DNA of 64,000 nt from Jatrophihabitans sp. (GCA_036389035.1 DASVQQ010000006.1:1-64000), one strand, 5' to 3'. Shown: positions 17,473 through 27,060, counted from the stretch's first letter. Made by a program: numbers and translations. Notes: a model not told the origin generated them from the sequence alone.

Positions 17473-18297
17473 TTATGCTTTGTGCCGGCGTACCGCGAGC
17501 TCAGAGGTCGGCTGCGCGCTCAGCATTGGCTCGGGAAAGGACCGATTGTCCAGTTCAGGCAGTGCCAACAGGATCGGCACGTCGATCAGGTCCATCCCGC
17601 GCATTGGGATGCGGAGATTCAGGTTGGGGCCTGACGGCTTGACCAGGGCCTTGCCCGCGCCTACGAACAGGGGCTGGCGGGCCCAGGGACGGGGGTCCAC
17701 GTCGGCCCAGCGCACCGCCACGGCGGTGGCGCGCACGTGCCATTCGCCGGCGGGCACCGCGTCTAGCCGGAACTTCCGCACCCGGTCGCCGTTTGCGGGG
17801 ACGTCGATCATGTAGCAAGACGCCGGAATCCCCTCGACGATCGGGCTGCTGAAGGCGCCGACGTAGATGCGCAGCGGTGTGCTGGTCGGCGGCAGCACCA
17901 CCGTGCCCTCCACAGCGGTGGTTCGCAGGTGAGGTGTCGTCTCGGGAGGTGAGAACATAGGGAAGCCGCTATGTGACAGTGACCGGAATCGGCTCGGCGA
18001 CATCCCCACGCTCTTGCTGAAGCGTGTAGTGAATGTTCCCAAGCTATTGAATCCCACCATGTAGACGATGTCGGTGACGTTGAACGGGGTTTGGTGGAGA
18101 AGCTTTTTGGCTTGATACAGGCGAATTGCGGTCAAGAAGCGCGCCGGAGTTGTTCCGGTTATCGACCGGAAAACCCTGGCGAAGTAGAATTTGCTAAGTA
18201 TGGCTGTATCGGCAATGTCATCCAACGACAGAGGCTCATTGTGGTGTTCCCACATCGTGGTTATCGCTCGCTCTATCGAATGCCTGCATGACTGCAT
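17473..18297 (-). CDS. AraC-family transcriptional regulator, N-terminal HTH
   Basis: 274 residues from ATG 18297, chosen because AGGAGG sits six bases upstream. Unusually for AraC proteins, the DNA-binding domain is at the N-terminus (about residues 5-105: two helix-turn-helix units, with DDIADTAILSKFYFARVFRS and DIVYMVGFNSLGTFTTRFSK). The remaining 165 residues form a beta-rich domain of unknown ligand. It lies 20 bases upstream of DUF1702 on the same strand, so it is the first gene of the unit with DUF1702 and P450 and probably controls it and itself. Confidence 0.88.
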   Translation of the reverse strand: MQSCRHSIERAITTMWEHHNEPLSLDDIADTAILSKFYFARVFRSITGTTPARFLTAIRLYQAKKLLHQTPFNVTDIVYMVGFNSLGTFTTRFSKSVGMSPSRFRSLSHSGFPMFSPPETTPHLRTTAVEGTVVLPPTSTPLRIYVGAFSSPIVEGIPASCYMIDVPANGDRVRKFRLDAVPAGEWHVRATAVAVRWADVDPRPWARQPLFVGAGKALVKPSGPNLNLRIPMRGMDLIDVPILLALPELDNRSFPEPMLSAQPTSELAVRRHKA

Positions 18298-18696
18298 GGC
18301 GTACCTCCTGATTCCTTGAAGCATCTCGTTCGTAACCGGAACTGCGAGCACTTTCCGGTAGCCGCGTTTGCGATGCCGCTCAAACGTTTGGACCGGCTAG
18401 CATCACGCTGTTCTCGAATCGACAACTGCGATCATGCGCAGTCAGAGGCAACCTCCTTTCTTCGAAGTTGCTAAATCAGGCTTCGCCCATCGGCGTCGCC
18501 GGCCGGTAGTCAGCGGCTGGAATCACTCGGCCCCGGTTGGCGCGCGGGCAGCTCGGGATGGGTTTCAGCCGGTGTCGGACCGTCAGATGTCAGCCCCTCT
18601 GTCAGTGCGCCACCGGTGGTCTGCACGGATCGACGAAGCCAGGCGAGCCAGCTCAGATGGCTGGATACCGGAAGGGGAGTTGCTCGGGTCTGACCA

Positions 18697-18738
18697 GCGA
18701 ATCGACGGATTTTGAAGGCGAATCGCGAGATTTTGAAG
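18697..18738. repeat. 21-bp imperfect direct repeat
   Basis: Two adjacent 21-base copies (18697-18717 and 18718-18738) sharing GCGAATCG and GATTTTGAAG with three differing bases between. No function assigned. Confidence 0.7.
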
Positions 18739-19606
18739 GGTTGGGGACGCAGCGGCTCGGCTGACGGCGAACCGGCACGACGCGCTGGGCCGCGAGGTGC
18801 TGACCGTGTTGAACAGTGTCTAGCTCGCCGGTTGCACGCTGCGGTGGATTCCGAGGTGCTGCTCGATAGCGACGCCGCCCAGTTTAGGTGCGAGCATTAT
18901 CGAGCGCCCTGGTAGCCGCGCGCGCATATCACTGATCGGCCGTGCCAGACCCGCCATCTTGCCCGGGTGTGTTCTGAAGTGACCGCGATCATAACGGGGC
19001 AGGTGCTCATCTGGGACATCCCGAGTTGATCAGCTGTCCAGTACTTTAAAAAGATTCAAAAAGACTTTAAAAATATTCGAGAGGATTTACGGCGACTGAT
19101 ATTCGGATGTGTGGATCCGGATGGTTTCTTCAATCTTGCGCCAGTTCTGCCGACTGACTGCAAGGCCGGGTTAGGCTGGGGGACCGGCTGTATACACGCT
19201 CGCCGAGAAGTGGGATGATCGCTACCCAGCCGTCGGGAGGTTCTAAGACAATGCCTGGGACTAGGCTGTCCCGTTTCTACTCCGTCGAGATCCCGCCGCG
19301 CCATCTGTTCCACCGGCGCGATCGAGTTTCAACGCCCGCTACACCGTGCCCAGCCAGGTCCGCAGTCATTTGCAAACAAGTTAGCCGCATGTCCGGTTTT
19401 GTGTCTGCGGCCGGATCACCGGGCCTCACCGGCACTGATCGCGCACGATGGATCATGCGATGAGTGTCGACGATTGGCCCGATTCCTCGCGTAGCGCTCG
19501 GACGAGGCGGCGAACCTGACCATCTGCCGGCCGGTTCTACGAACGGCCTGCGGCAAGGTTGGCGGCGCGGTCGCCGCATGCTGTCTGATGCGCGGGCTGA
19601 AGTGTC

Positions 19607-19646
19607 GTTGCTGCGTTGCTGCGTTGCTGCGTTGCTGCGTTGCGGC
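19607..19646. repeat. 8-bp tandem repeat (GTTGCTGC)n
   Basis: Four exact copies of GTTGCTGC (19607-19638) and a fifth with one change (GTTGCGGC, 19639-19646). A likely slippage-prone microsatellite in non-coding DNA. Confidence 0.95.
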
Positions 19647-20121
19647 TTGAACGCTAACGCGCCGTATTCACACGAATTCCTAGAGTCATCCCGGCTGACC
19701 AGATCGCCGGTTGCGCGGATCGGCACAGCGGGCTGAGCAAGACGATCAGTAGCTTTGTGCTACACGGACTCAGCTCGAGGTCTCCGACTTTCAGCAAGTC
19801 CCCTTATGCGGTAAGGGTGAGGATCAGCGCCGCAGCGCACCTTGTTCTTACCGGCAATGGCGTATCCCGGCGATCTCGCCGCCTTGACGGCTGCTCCATC
19901 TTTGCGCCGATGTGAGTTCAGCGGCTGGACGGCCTTTCTCGGCGGTTCCGCTGGAACATCAACGCCGGGGATTCGGTCCGTGGGCGCCGACTCCCGCCCA
20001 CCTCGGGAGCGGTTGGGCCGGCGCCCGGCTCGCGCCTCCACCGTGGTCTCCCGGATCGACTACGAGCTGCTGTGGCTGGCGTGAGCAGGCGCACGTCCTG
20101 CGCTCCCAGCCATGAGAAGGC

Positions 20122-20343
20122 TCAGTCGTCGCCTTCGCCGGCCGCGGCTCGGGCCTCGGCACCGCTCTCGCCGACATCACTCTCGTCGATGCCGGCTACC
20201 CGCCCGACGAACTCGGGGGTGGGGGTGGTGCCGGTGGTGCTGCCCTGATCAGGCGCGTCAGGATTTTCCACTCCGCCGGTAGCCCTGCTGCCAGCCACGT
20301 GATCATCTGCCCTGGTGTCTGGTTCGCCCTTGTCGTGTGCCAT
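20122..20343 (-). CDS. Small acidic conserved-type hypothetical protein
   Basis: 73 residues from ATG 20343, rich in D, E, G, A and T and without hydrophobic segments. The C-terminal FVGRVAGIDESDVGESGAEA resembles a motif I associate with small actinobacterial proteins of unknown role. The middle is low-complexity (GSTTGTTPTP). Base composition by codon position looks coding, unlike the region to its left. The ribosome site is weak. Function unknown; probably soluble and disordered in part. Confidence 0.55.
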   Translation of the reverse strand: MAHDKGEPDTRADDHVAGSRATGGVENPDAPDQGSTTGTTPTPEFVGRVAGIDESDVGESGAEARAAAGEGDD

Positions 20344-20496
20344 GACATCGAGTCTGTCCGAGAACGCCACTAGTTGCCACCTCCACCGCCAACCCCGGTC
20401 GACGTCCGGCAGCACGTGCGAGCTTGACCGTGGACAGCGCCCGGCTGGCAGCACACCCACCACACGTCCAGCGCTTGCTGCAACTAGGCTGGCCGG

Positions 20497-22047
20497 ATGA
20501 ACCGCCGAGCATTCTCGACCGTCAGTCGCTGGGACGTGGCGGTGAGCGCCCGGATCGGCGCCGCAAAGCTGCCCCCGGTCCTGGAGCGCGGCCTGCCGCT
20601 GCTCACCCGCGCGGCCGACAAGTCCAAACTGTGGATGGCGATCTCGGCCGCCCTGCTCGCCAGCGGCGAGACCCGCCCGCGCCGTGCGGCGGTCCGGGGG
20701 ATGGGATCGATCGCGGTTGCCAGCCTGCTGGCCAACCAGGTCGGCAAGCGCGCCGTGCCACGCCGTCGTCCGCTGCTGCGCGACGTGCCCACCGCCCGGA
20801 TCGCCCACCACGTGCCCACCTCCAGCTCGTTCCCGTCCGGGCACTCCGCCTCGGCGGCAGCCTTCGCGGTCGCGGTCGGGTTCGAGTTTCCCGAGCTCGC
20901 GGTGCCGATCGGGGCGTTGGCCGGCGCGGTCTGCTTCTCCCGGATCTTCACCGGCGTCCACTTCACCAGCGACGTGCTGGCCGGCGCGGCCCTGGGCGCG
21001 ACCGTGGCCGGCATCGGAATCGCTGCTGTGCCGGCGCGACACCCCGAGCCGGTGCGCATCAACACCGCGCCGGCCCGCCCGCAGCCGCCCCGTCCGAACG
21101 GGCAGGGAGTGGTCATCGTGGTCAGCCTGCTGTCCGGCGGTGGCGGCAACACCGGGGTGGCCGAGGCGCTGCGGGAGTCCCTGCCCGAGGCCGAGGTCGT
21201 CGAGCTGGGCGAGACCGACGACGTCGTCGAATCGATGCGGGCGGCCGCCGCCCGTGCCGACGTGCTCGGCGTCGCCGGCGGTGACGGCACCGTCAACGCC
21301 GCGGCGCAGGCCGCCATGGACGCCGGGGTGCCGCTGCTGGTGGTGCCGGCCGGCACCTTCAACCACTTCGCCGCCGACCTGGAGCTCGACGCCGTCGAGG
21401 ACGCCGTCGAGGCGCTGACTGCCGGCCGGGCTGTCAGCATCGATGTCGGCGACGCCGATGGAAGCTTGTTTCTCAACACCGCCAGCCTCGGCAGCTATCC
21501 CGAGTTCGTGAAGGTCCGCGAGCGCTGGGAGCAGCGGCTCGGCAAGCCGGTGGCCGCGGCGTTGGCGATCGCCAAGGTGCTGCACTCCTGCCCGCCGCTG
21601 GAAGCGGAGGTGGACGGAGTGCCGCGCCGGTTGGTGATGATCTTCATCGGCAACGGCGGCTACTCACCGCGCGGCTTCGTGCCACGCTGGCGTCGCGGGC
21701 TGGACTCCGGCCAGCTGGACGTGCGGCTGGTCGACTCGGCCCGCTCCGGAGCGCGCTGGCGCCTGCTGCTCGGCGCGCTCACCGGTGACATGTACCGCAG
21801 CTCGCGCTACATCGAGACGCGCACGCCGAGCCTCACCGTCACCACCACCGGGCTGCCCGGTTACATCGCCCGTGACGGCGAGGTGACCGACGCGCCGAGC
21901 AAGGTGACGTTCTCGGTGCGGCGCGAGGCACTCACCGTCTACCGCGGCGCCCCGGACACCACCCGCTCCGCGCGCCCGCTCGCCGGCACGGTCGCAGATC
22001 CGTACGGAGCCTCCGCCGCGGCGCCGGCCTCGATGATCGCGGAGTAG
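20497..22047 (+). CDS. PAP2 phosphatase - diacylglycerol kinase-type fusion protein
   Basis: 516 residues in two domains. Residues 1-195 are a membrane PAP2 phosphatase with all three motifs: KRAVPRRRP, SSFPSGHSAS and SRIFTGVHFTSD. Residues about 205-500 are a diacylglycerol/lipid-kinase catalytic domain: VVIVVSLLSGGGGN, GVAGGDGTVN (the GGDGT nucleotide motif) and VVPAGTFNHFA. Such fusions are common in actinobacteria and are thought to act on (glyco)phospholipid precursors; a lipid phosphatase and lipid kinase in one chain implies recycling or exchange of a phosphate on lipids. Both active sites look intact. It stands alone and converges with the ATP-grasp gene, leaving an eight-base gap. 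Confidence 0.92.
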   Translation: MNRRAFSTVSRWDVAVSARIGAAKLPPVLERGLPLLTRAADKSKLWMAISAALLASGETRPRRAAVRGMGSIAVASLLANQVGKRAVPRRRPLLRDVPTARIAHHVPTSSSFPSGHSASAAAFAVAVGFEFPELAVPIGALAGAVCFSRIFTGVHFTSDVLAGAALGATVAGIGIAAVPARHPEPVRINTAPARPQPPRPNGQGVVIVVSLLSGGGGNTGVAEALRESLPEAEVVELGETDDVVESMRAAAARADVLGVAGGDGTVNAAAQAAMDAGVPLLVVPAGTFNHFAADLELDAVEDAVEALTAGRAVSIDVGDADGSLFLNTASLGSYPEFVKVRERWEQRLGKPVAAALAIAKVLHSCPPLEAEVDGVPRRLVMIFIGNGGYSPRGFVPRWRRGLDSGQLDVRLVDSARSGARWRLLLGALTGDMYRSSRYIETRTPSLTVTTTGLPGYIARDGEVTDAPSKVTFSVRREALTVYRGAPDTTRSARPLAGTVADPYGASAAAPASMIAE

Positions 22048-22055
22048 ATCCTCGG

Positions 22056-23354
22056 CTACGCGACATCCAGGGCAGTCGCGTTCAACCGCAACCGGTCCAG
22101 GTTGGCGGTGATCGTCGTCTCGCAGGACTCGACATCTCCACCGTGGGCCATCAGGTAGGCCCAGCGTCCGACGTAACCGCGGGGCGGCAGCCGCAGCTCG
22201 ACGCCGGCCGTGACCAGCGGCTGCAACACCAGCTCGGCGGCATCGTCGCCGGGGTCAGCGCCCGGCAGGACCTCGACCCCTTCCACCCGGCAGTCATAGG
22301 GCGGGTACAGGAAATGGATCGAGGCCGCGCCGGTCCGTGGGTCCGGGTCCGGCGCCGCGTCACCCACCGGCCTGCCCAGCGCGATCCGCACACCTGCCGT
22401 CAACGGGTTCTGGCCGGTCGCCAGCTTGCCCAGCATCGGGATGAAGTCCCCACCCGGGCGGCCGTTGATCTCGATCAGGACCGGCCCGGCCGAGGTCAGC
22501 CGGATCTCGGAGTGGGTGAGGCCGTCGCGCAGGCCCAGCGCGCTGTGCGCCCGCTGGAGCACCGACCTGATTTCCGCCGAGCGCATCAGCGGATCGGCGG
22601 CGTCCACGGTGTGGCCGACCTCTTCGAAGAACGGCGCGAACCCGAGGCTCTTGTGCGCGATGAACTGCGGCTCGTACCGGCCGTTGTGGCAGTAGCCGTC
22701 GATGCTGATTTCCGGGCCGTCGATGTAGGTCTCGATCAGGACGTCGCGTTCGAAGGTCGGCGTCCCGTGATACTTGGCGGCCTTGGCCGCGGCGTACCCG
22801 GTCGCCAGCTCCTGCTCGCTGTGGATCAGCACCACCCCGAGGCTGGAGCCCAGCGCGCGCGGCTTGGCGACCAGCGGGTAGCCGACCTGCGCGGCGGCCT
22901 CGGCCGCTTCGGCCAGGTCGGCCACCGGGATGCTCTGCGGTTGCGGCACGCCTGACTCGCGAAACAGCTGCCGGGAGATGGACTTGTCGCGCGCCGCGGT
23001 GGCCGCGGCCGGGTCCAGGCCGGGCAGCCCAAGGGCCTGGGCCACCCGGGCCGCCGGGACGATGGTGGGCTCGTCCACGCCCCAGACACCGAGGATGTCC
23101 ACCTTCTCGCGTAGCCGCAGCGCAGCGGCCACCGAGGCCTCGGCGTCGAAGACGTCGACCTCGGTGGCGCCGGTCACCAGCGACTGCTGCCAGGTCTGGC
23201 CCGGGCTGTCGAACATCCACACCTCGCACTCGGCCAGTGCCGCCTCGAGCATGTAGCGCCGGAACGGCTCGCAGCTGCGCCCGCGCAGGCTGGCCAGGCC
23301 ATGGGTCAGCAGCACGCCAGGGCGTCCGGCGGCGCTCACATCGGAGGTGCTCAC
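22056..23354 (-). CDS. ATP-grasp carboxylate-amine ligase (amino acid/peptide ligase-like)
   Basis: 432 residues. An N-terminal pre-ATP-grasp domain (residues 12-110) is followed by the ATP-grasp core: GYPLVAKPRALGSSLGVVLI (lysine and glycine-rich loop), VLIETYIDGPEISIDGYC, and the metal-binding end EIRLTSAGPVLIEINGRPGGD. This arrangement is that of L-amino acid ligases, carnosine-synthase-like and similar enzymes that join a carboxylate to an amine via acyl phosphate. Its start overlaps the stop of the MFS gene by four bases (ATGA), the classical ligase-exporter pairing. A dipeptide or amino-acid conjugate product is inferred; a primary metabolic role cannot be excluded. Confidence 0.85.
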   Translation of the reverse strand: MSTSDVSAAGRPGVLLTHGLASLRGRSCEPFRRYMLEAALAECEVWMFDSPGQTWQQSLVTGATEVDVFDAEASVAAALRLREKVDILGVWGVDEPTIVPAARVAQALGLPGLDPAAATAARDKSISRQLFRESGVPQPQSIPVADLAEAAEAAAQVGYPLVAKPRALGSSLGVVLIHSEQELATGYAAAKAAKYHGTPTFERDVLIETYIDGPEISIDGYCHNGRYEPQFIAHKSLGFAPFFEEVGHTVDAADPLMRSAEIRSVLQRAHSALGLRDGLTHSEIRLTSAGPVLIEINGRPGGDFIPMLGKLATGQNPLTAGVRIALGRPVGDAAPDPDPRTGAASIHFLYPPYDCRVEGVEVLPGADPGDDAAELVLQPLVTAGVELRLPPRGYVGRWAYLMAHGGDVESCETTITANLDRLRLNATALDVA

Positions 23355-24670
23355 AGTGTGTTTCCGTCTCCCCTTGCAGATGATTCCTGGGTGAGCCTGG
23401 ACGTCTCGCGCATCGCGGCATCAAGCTCGGTGTCCTCGGCCGTGCGCGGCTGGGGCGGGGCGGCGAGGCTGACCGCGATGAGCGTGGACAGCACCACGAC
23501 AAAGCCCCCCAGCAGGCTGGGCAGGGTGTACGAGCCGGTCGACTGGCGCAGCATCGCGCCGAGCTGGCTGCTCACAGCGGCCCCGATGCTGTGCACCGTC
23601 CAGATCACGCCCATGCCGACGCCGCGGACATGCCTGGGAAGGATGCGGAAGACCCACATCGTGGTGGCCACGACAGTCATCAGGTAGCTGGTGCCGAAGA
23701 TCGCGCCGAAGACCAGCGCGCTGATCGCGCCGGGGTTCACCGCGATGACGAACATCGCCGACGCGCGAAGGGCGTACGCCGCGATCAGGGTGCGCTTGAT
23801 CATGCCCTGGTCGCAGTAGTGCCCGGCGACCAGCGAGCCCAGGATCTCGGTCACGCCGAGGATCACCAGCGTCGCCGAGGTGATTCCGGGTGCGACGTGG
23901 TTCATCTCCAGGTCCGCGACCAGGTGCACGTCGATGAAGGCCATCGTCACGCCGCATCCGAAGAAGGCCAGCGCCAGCAGGACGAAGGCCGGCCGGCGCA
24001 TGACCTCGCCGAACCGCTTGAGCAGCGGGGCGTCACTCAGCGCGCTGTCGGCGTCAGGCGCCTGCTGGTCGGTCGTGAAGCGGCGAAGTGACCAGGCGAT
24101 GGGCGCCAGCACGACCCAGAACACCAGCCCGACCGTGAACAGCACGGCGCGCCAGCCCACCACCGACTGCAGAGCGACCCAGAGCGGGACCAGGACGATG
24201 AAGCCGATCGCCGGGCCGTTGGTCAGCGTCGCGTAGCTCAGGCCCTCGCCCCGGCCCTCGAACAGCTGGTCGACCAGAACGGCCAGCGGGATGAAGGACA
24301 GCAGGGTGAAGGCGAAAGCGCCCAACAGCCCGTAGGCCAGCACGAACACCGCGATGTTCGGCGCCACCGCGCAGCTGAGGAACGCCGCGCCGGCCAGCAC
24401 CGCACCGGAGGTGAGAGTGACCGCTCCGCCGAACCGGTCAGCGAAGTATCCGACGAGGGGGCTGGCCACGCCGATCATCAGCGCGAAGATCGTGGTGGAC
24501 CAGGCGAAGCCGCCCAGTCCGACGTCGAGGTCGCGCGCCATCTGGACGATGTTGACCTGCACCGTGCTCTTGAGCGCCGAACCAGCCAGCGACAGCAGCA
24601 GCGCCATGGCGGTGGCAAGGATCAGCACCGAACGGCGGCCCGGCACCCGAGCCTGCTCGCTGAGACTCAT
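23351..24670 (-). CDS. MFS transporter paired with the ATP-grasp ligase
   Basis: 439 residues from ATG 24670, about 12 hydrophobic helices. GYFADRFGGAVTLTSGAVL is the motif-A loop between helices 2 and 3, and RRFTTDQQAPDADSALSDAP is the long central cytoplasmic loop. Upstream of the ligase on the same strand with a four-base overlap, it probably exports the ligase product, though import of a substrate is possible. The longer frame upstream of 24670 is arginine-rich and lacks a ribosome site, so the shorter start was chosen. Confidence 0.9.
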   Translation of the reverse strand: MSLSEQARVPGRRSVLILATAMALLLSLAGSALKSTVQVNIVQMARDLDVGLGGFAWSTTIFALMIGVASPLVGYFADRFGGAVTLTSGAVLAGAAFLSCAVAPNIAVFVLAYGLLGAFAFTLLSFIPLAVLVDQLFEGRGEGLSYATLTNGPAIGFIVLVPLWVALQSVVGWRAVLFTVGLVFWVVLAPIAWSLRRFTTDQQAPDADSALSDAPLLKRFGEVMRRPAFVLLALAFFGCGVTMAFIDVHLVADLEMNHVAPGITSATLVILGVTEILGSLVAGHYCDQGMIKRTLIAAYALRASAMFVIAVNPGAISALVFGAIFGTSYLMTVVATTMWVFRILPRHVRGVGMGVIWTVHSIGAAVSSQLGAMLRQSTGSYTLPSLLGGFVVVLSTLIAVSLAAPPQPRTAEDTELDAAMRETSRLTQESSARGDGNTL

Positions 24671-25051
24671 GGGTGCTTCAGCCCTGCGATCGCGGTGGCG
24701 GCCAGGCGCATTCGCTCGGGATCCTGTCTGAAGGGCGTCATCCCGACCTGGCGGCGACCGGGACGGCTGGGCTCGACGTCGAAGCCTTGGAAGCATAAGG
24801 GGCGACCGGTTCGCCAGCCAGGGCCGGGCGTGCCACGCTCGCTGGAGTCGGGGTGTGGATTTCTGTCCCTCACTGGGGTGACTAGTCCTGTCAGTAGTGG
24901 GGTGGTTGGTTCAACGGGCTTCGTAATGTGTTCCCAGACGGTCTCGTGACATAGGCGAGGTGTGACCAGGCTCGGCGGGATTGCGGGTTACGCCCCGAAG
25001 TGCGGCTCGGGCCAGGTCCAGGCACGCCGAGGCGATGAAGGAGTTTGGCCC
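24671..25051. other. Divergent intergenic region, MFS / antiporter
   Basis: About 380 bases between divergent genes. No supported small gene, and no recognised promoter element. It is the natural control region for both the ligase-exporter pair and the antiporter-SARP unit. Confidence 0.5.
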
Positions 25052-26302
25052 GTGCAGGCCCATCAGGTCGAAGAGCTCTTTCTAGGTTTGGCCGTGATCC
25101 TGGTGCTGGCCAAGGTGCTGGGCATGCTGGCCAGCCGGATCGGGCAACCGCCGGTCATCGGCGAGATCGTCGCCGGGATCGCCATCGGCCCGACGCTGTT
25201 CCACGGTCAGATCGCCGCGACGCTGTTCCCCACCGAGATCCGGCCGCTGCTGGCCTCGCTGGCCAACGTCGGCCTCGCGCTGTTCATGTTCATCGTGGGC
25301 TGCGAGCTGGAGCACGCGATCGTCGCCGAGCGCAAGCGGGTTCCGATCAGCGTGTCGCTCGGCTCCACGGTGCTGCCGTTCGCGATGGGCTCGGCACTGG
25401 CGCTGTACCTGTTCTCCTCCCACGGCGGGCAGAACAACAAGCTCGGCTTCGTGCTCTTCTTCGGAGCGTCCATGTCGGTGACCGCGTTTCCGGTGCTGGC
25501 CCGGATCCTGTCCGATCGGGGGATGAACCGCACTCAGGTGGGGGCCGTGGCGCTGGCCAGCGCCGCGGTCAGCGACGTGCTCGCCTGGTCACTGCTGGCG
25601 GTCGCGGTCACCGTCAGCGGCGGCACCGGCCAGTGGAAGACCCTGCTGCTGCCGCCCTTCGTGGCGTTGCTGTTCCTGGTGGTCCGCCCGCTGCTCGCCC
25701 GGTTGTCGGCGGCACATCTGGAGCGGGGGAAGGCGGCGTCGGAGCTCCTGGTGCCCGTCGTGGTGGGCCTGTTCCTGTGCTCCTGGGCAACGGAGTGGAT
25801 GGGCGTGCACTTCATCTTCGGGGCGTTCCTGTTCGGCGCGATCATGCCCCGCGACGGCATCGACGGAGTGCGCCAGCAGATCACCACCCGGCTGGAACCG
25901 GCCACGACGGTGGTGCTGCTGCCGATCTTCTTCGTCGTCGCCGGCTTCAAGGTCGACCTGTCGGATCTGGGTTCCTCCGCTTGGGGACAGCTCGCGTTGA
26001 TCATGTTCGTCGCGGTCACCGGGAAGATGGCCGGCGCCTACTTCGGCGCGCGGCTGCAAGGCGTGCCGAACCGGGAGGCCGGGGTGCTGGCCACCCTGAT
26101 GAACACCCGGGGGCTCACCGAGCTGGTGATCCTCAGCGTCGGCCTACAGCTGGGCTTCCTGGACGAACAGCTGTACTCGCTGATGGTGGTGATGGCGGTG
26201 GTGACCACCATGATGGCGGGCCCGCTGCTGAGCGCGCTGTACCCGCGGGAGCAGGTCGAGCGGGACGCCGCCGAACTCGCGGCCGCGTCCAGCCCCAGCT
26301 GA
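25052..26302 (+). CDS. Cation:proton antiporter (CPA2 family)
   Basis: 416 residues from GTG 25052, preceded by AAGGAG (25038-25043) with eight-base spacing; a longer in-frame start at 24962 adds a polar, non-homologous-looking stretch. About 12 helices. QPPVIGEIVAGIAIGPTLF is the helix-2 signature, SMSVTAFPVLARIL the helix-5 region, and ASAAVSDVLAWSLLAV holds the conserved aspartate of the ion site. By family it exchanges Na+ or K+ for protons. No C-terminal TrkA domain is present. It is followed by the SARP regulator after 14 bases. It may be co-regulated with the neighbouring small-molecule genes or just share the locus. Confidence 0.9.
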   Translation: MQAHQVEELFLGLAVILVLAKVLGMLASRIGQPPVIGEIVAGIAIGPTLFHGQIAATLFPTEIRPLLASLANVGLALFMFIVGCELEHAIVAERKRVPISVSLGSTVLPFAMGSALALYLFSSHGGQNNKLGFVLFFGASMSVTAFPVLARILSDRGMNRTQVGAVALASAAVSDVLAWSLLAVAVTVSGGTGQWKTLLLPPFVALLFLVVRPLLARLSAAHLERGKAASELLVPVVVGLFLCSWATEWMGVHFIFGAFLFGAIMPRDGIDGVRQQITTRLEPATTVVLLPIFFVVAGFKVDLSDLGSSAWGQLALIMFVAVTGKMAGAYFGARLQGVPNREAGVLATLMNTRGLTELVILSVGLQLGFLDEQLYSLMVVMAVVTTMMAGPLLSALYPREQVERDAAELAAASSPS

Positions 26303-26316
26303 GCCGGCCTGCGGCG

Positions 26317-27060
26317 ATGGTGTTCCAACTGCTCGGCCCGGTACAGCTCGACGGCCGCCCGCCACGCTCGCCGACGTTGCGGGCGCTGCTGGCGTTGCTG
26401 CTGCTCGACGCCGGGCAGGTGGTGTCCTACCAGCAGCTGATCGACGGGCTGTGGGACGAGCCGCCGCCCTCAGCCCGGCAGAACCTGCGCTCCTACGCCA
26501 CCGAACTCCGCCGGTTGCTGGCGCCGGCGCACGAGCTGATCACCTACCGGAGCGGCGGGTACCTGCTCGAGATCGGGCCGGATGAGCTGGACGTCGAGGT
26601 GTTCGCCAACCTGGTGCGCCAGGCCCGGACGGACCAGGCCCAGGGTCAGGCGCGAGTCGCCGCGGCGGAACTGGGCCGGGCCCTGGAGCTGTGGGCCGGG
26701 CCGGCCGGAGTCGACGCCCGGGGCTCGGCGAATCTGCGGATGCGGTTCCAGGCACTGGACGAGCAGCGGTGGGCGGCCCGGGAGGCCCACATCGAGATGC
26801 GGATGCAGCTGGGGGAGTGCCACACCGTGCTGGCCGACCTGCACGAGCTGACCGCCCGGCAGCCGCTGCGCGAGCGGGGCTGGAGCCTGTTGATGCGGGC
26901 CTGCTACCTCAGCGGTGACGCCAGCACGGCGCTGGGCGCCTACCAGCGGTTGCGCGGCACCCTGCGCGACCAGTTGGGCGTCGGTCCCTCGGAGAACCTG
27001 CAAAGGTTGCATATCGCGGTGCTGCGTGATGATTATCCGGTGATCGCGATGGGTCGCTGA
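26317..27060 (+). CDS. SARP-type regulator (OmpR-like HTH plus BTAD)
   Basis: 247 residues from ATG 26317. Residues 1-95 form the OmpR-like winged helix of SARP proteins (FQLLGPVQLDG, TLRALLALLLLDAG, LIDGLWDEPPPSARQNLRSY, RSGGYLLEI), and residues 100-240 the bacterial transcriptional activation domain (VEVFANLVRQAR ... ELTARQPLRERGWSLLMRAC ... LGAYQRLRGTLRDQLGVGPS). SARPs activate antibiotic and other secondary-metabolite genes by binding heptameric repeats near -35 sites. Its presence supports a specialised-metabolite role for the 22-28 kb genes. Next gene: aminotransferase, 155 bases away. Confidence 0.92.
   Translation: MVFQLLGPVQLDGRPPRSPTLRALLALLLLDAGQVVSYQQLIDGLWDEPPPSARQNLRSYATELRRLLAPAHELITYRSGGYLLEIGPDELDVEVFANLVRQARTDQAQGQARVAAAELGRALELWAGPAGVDARGSANLRMRFQALDEQRWAAREAHIEMRMQLGECHTVLADLHELTARQPLRERGWSLLMRACYLSGDASTALGAYQRLRGTLRDQLGVGPSENLQRLHIAVLRDDYPVIAMGR

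Larger units (their letters stand above)
18298..20121. other. Long gene-free border region
   Basis: About 1.8 kb with no frame I can support as a gene. It holds an AT-rich patch at 19045-19085 (runs of A with two TTTAAAAA words), a 21-bp imperfect direct repeat and an 8-bp microsatellite. It separates the accessory cluster from housekeeping-like DNA and may be an island boundary or decayed DNA. No integrase, tRNA or attachment-site duplication was seen. Confidence 0.5.

Noticed and set aside
20122..21585. Long open frame on the minus strand opposite the PAP2-kinase fusion
   Set aside because: Only its last 73 residues (20122-20343) look coding; the rest is the antisense of a well-supported gene, with Gly/Arg/His-rich composition typical of GC-rich shadow frames.
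25045..26316. Rightward frame that fuses an Arg/Gly-rich stretch to the SARP protein
   Set aside because: It is an alternative frame of the antiporter gene; the SARP domain starts cleanly at ATG 26317.
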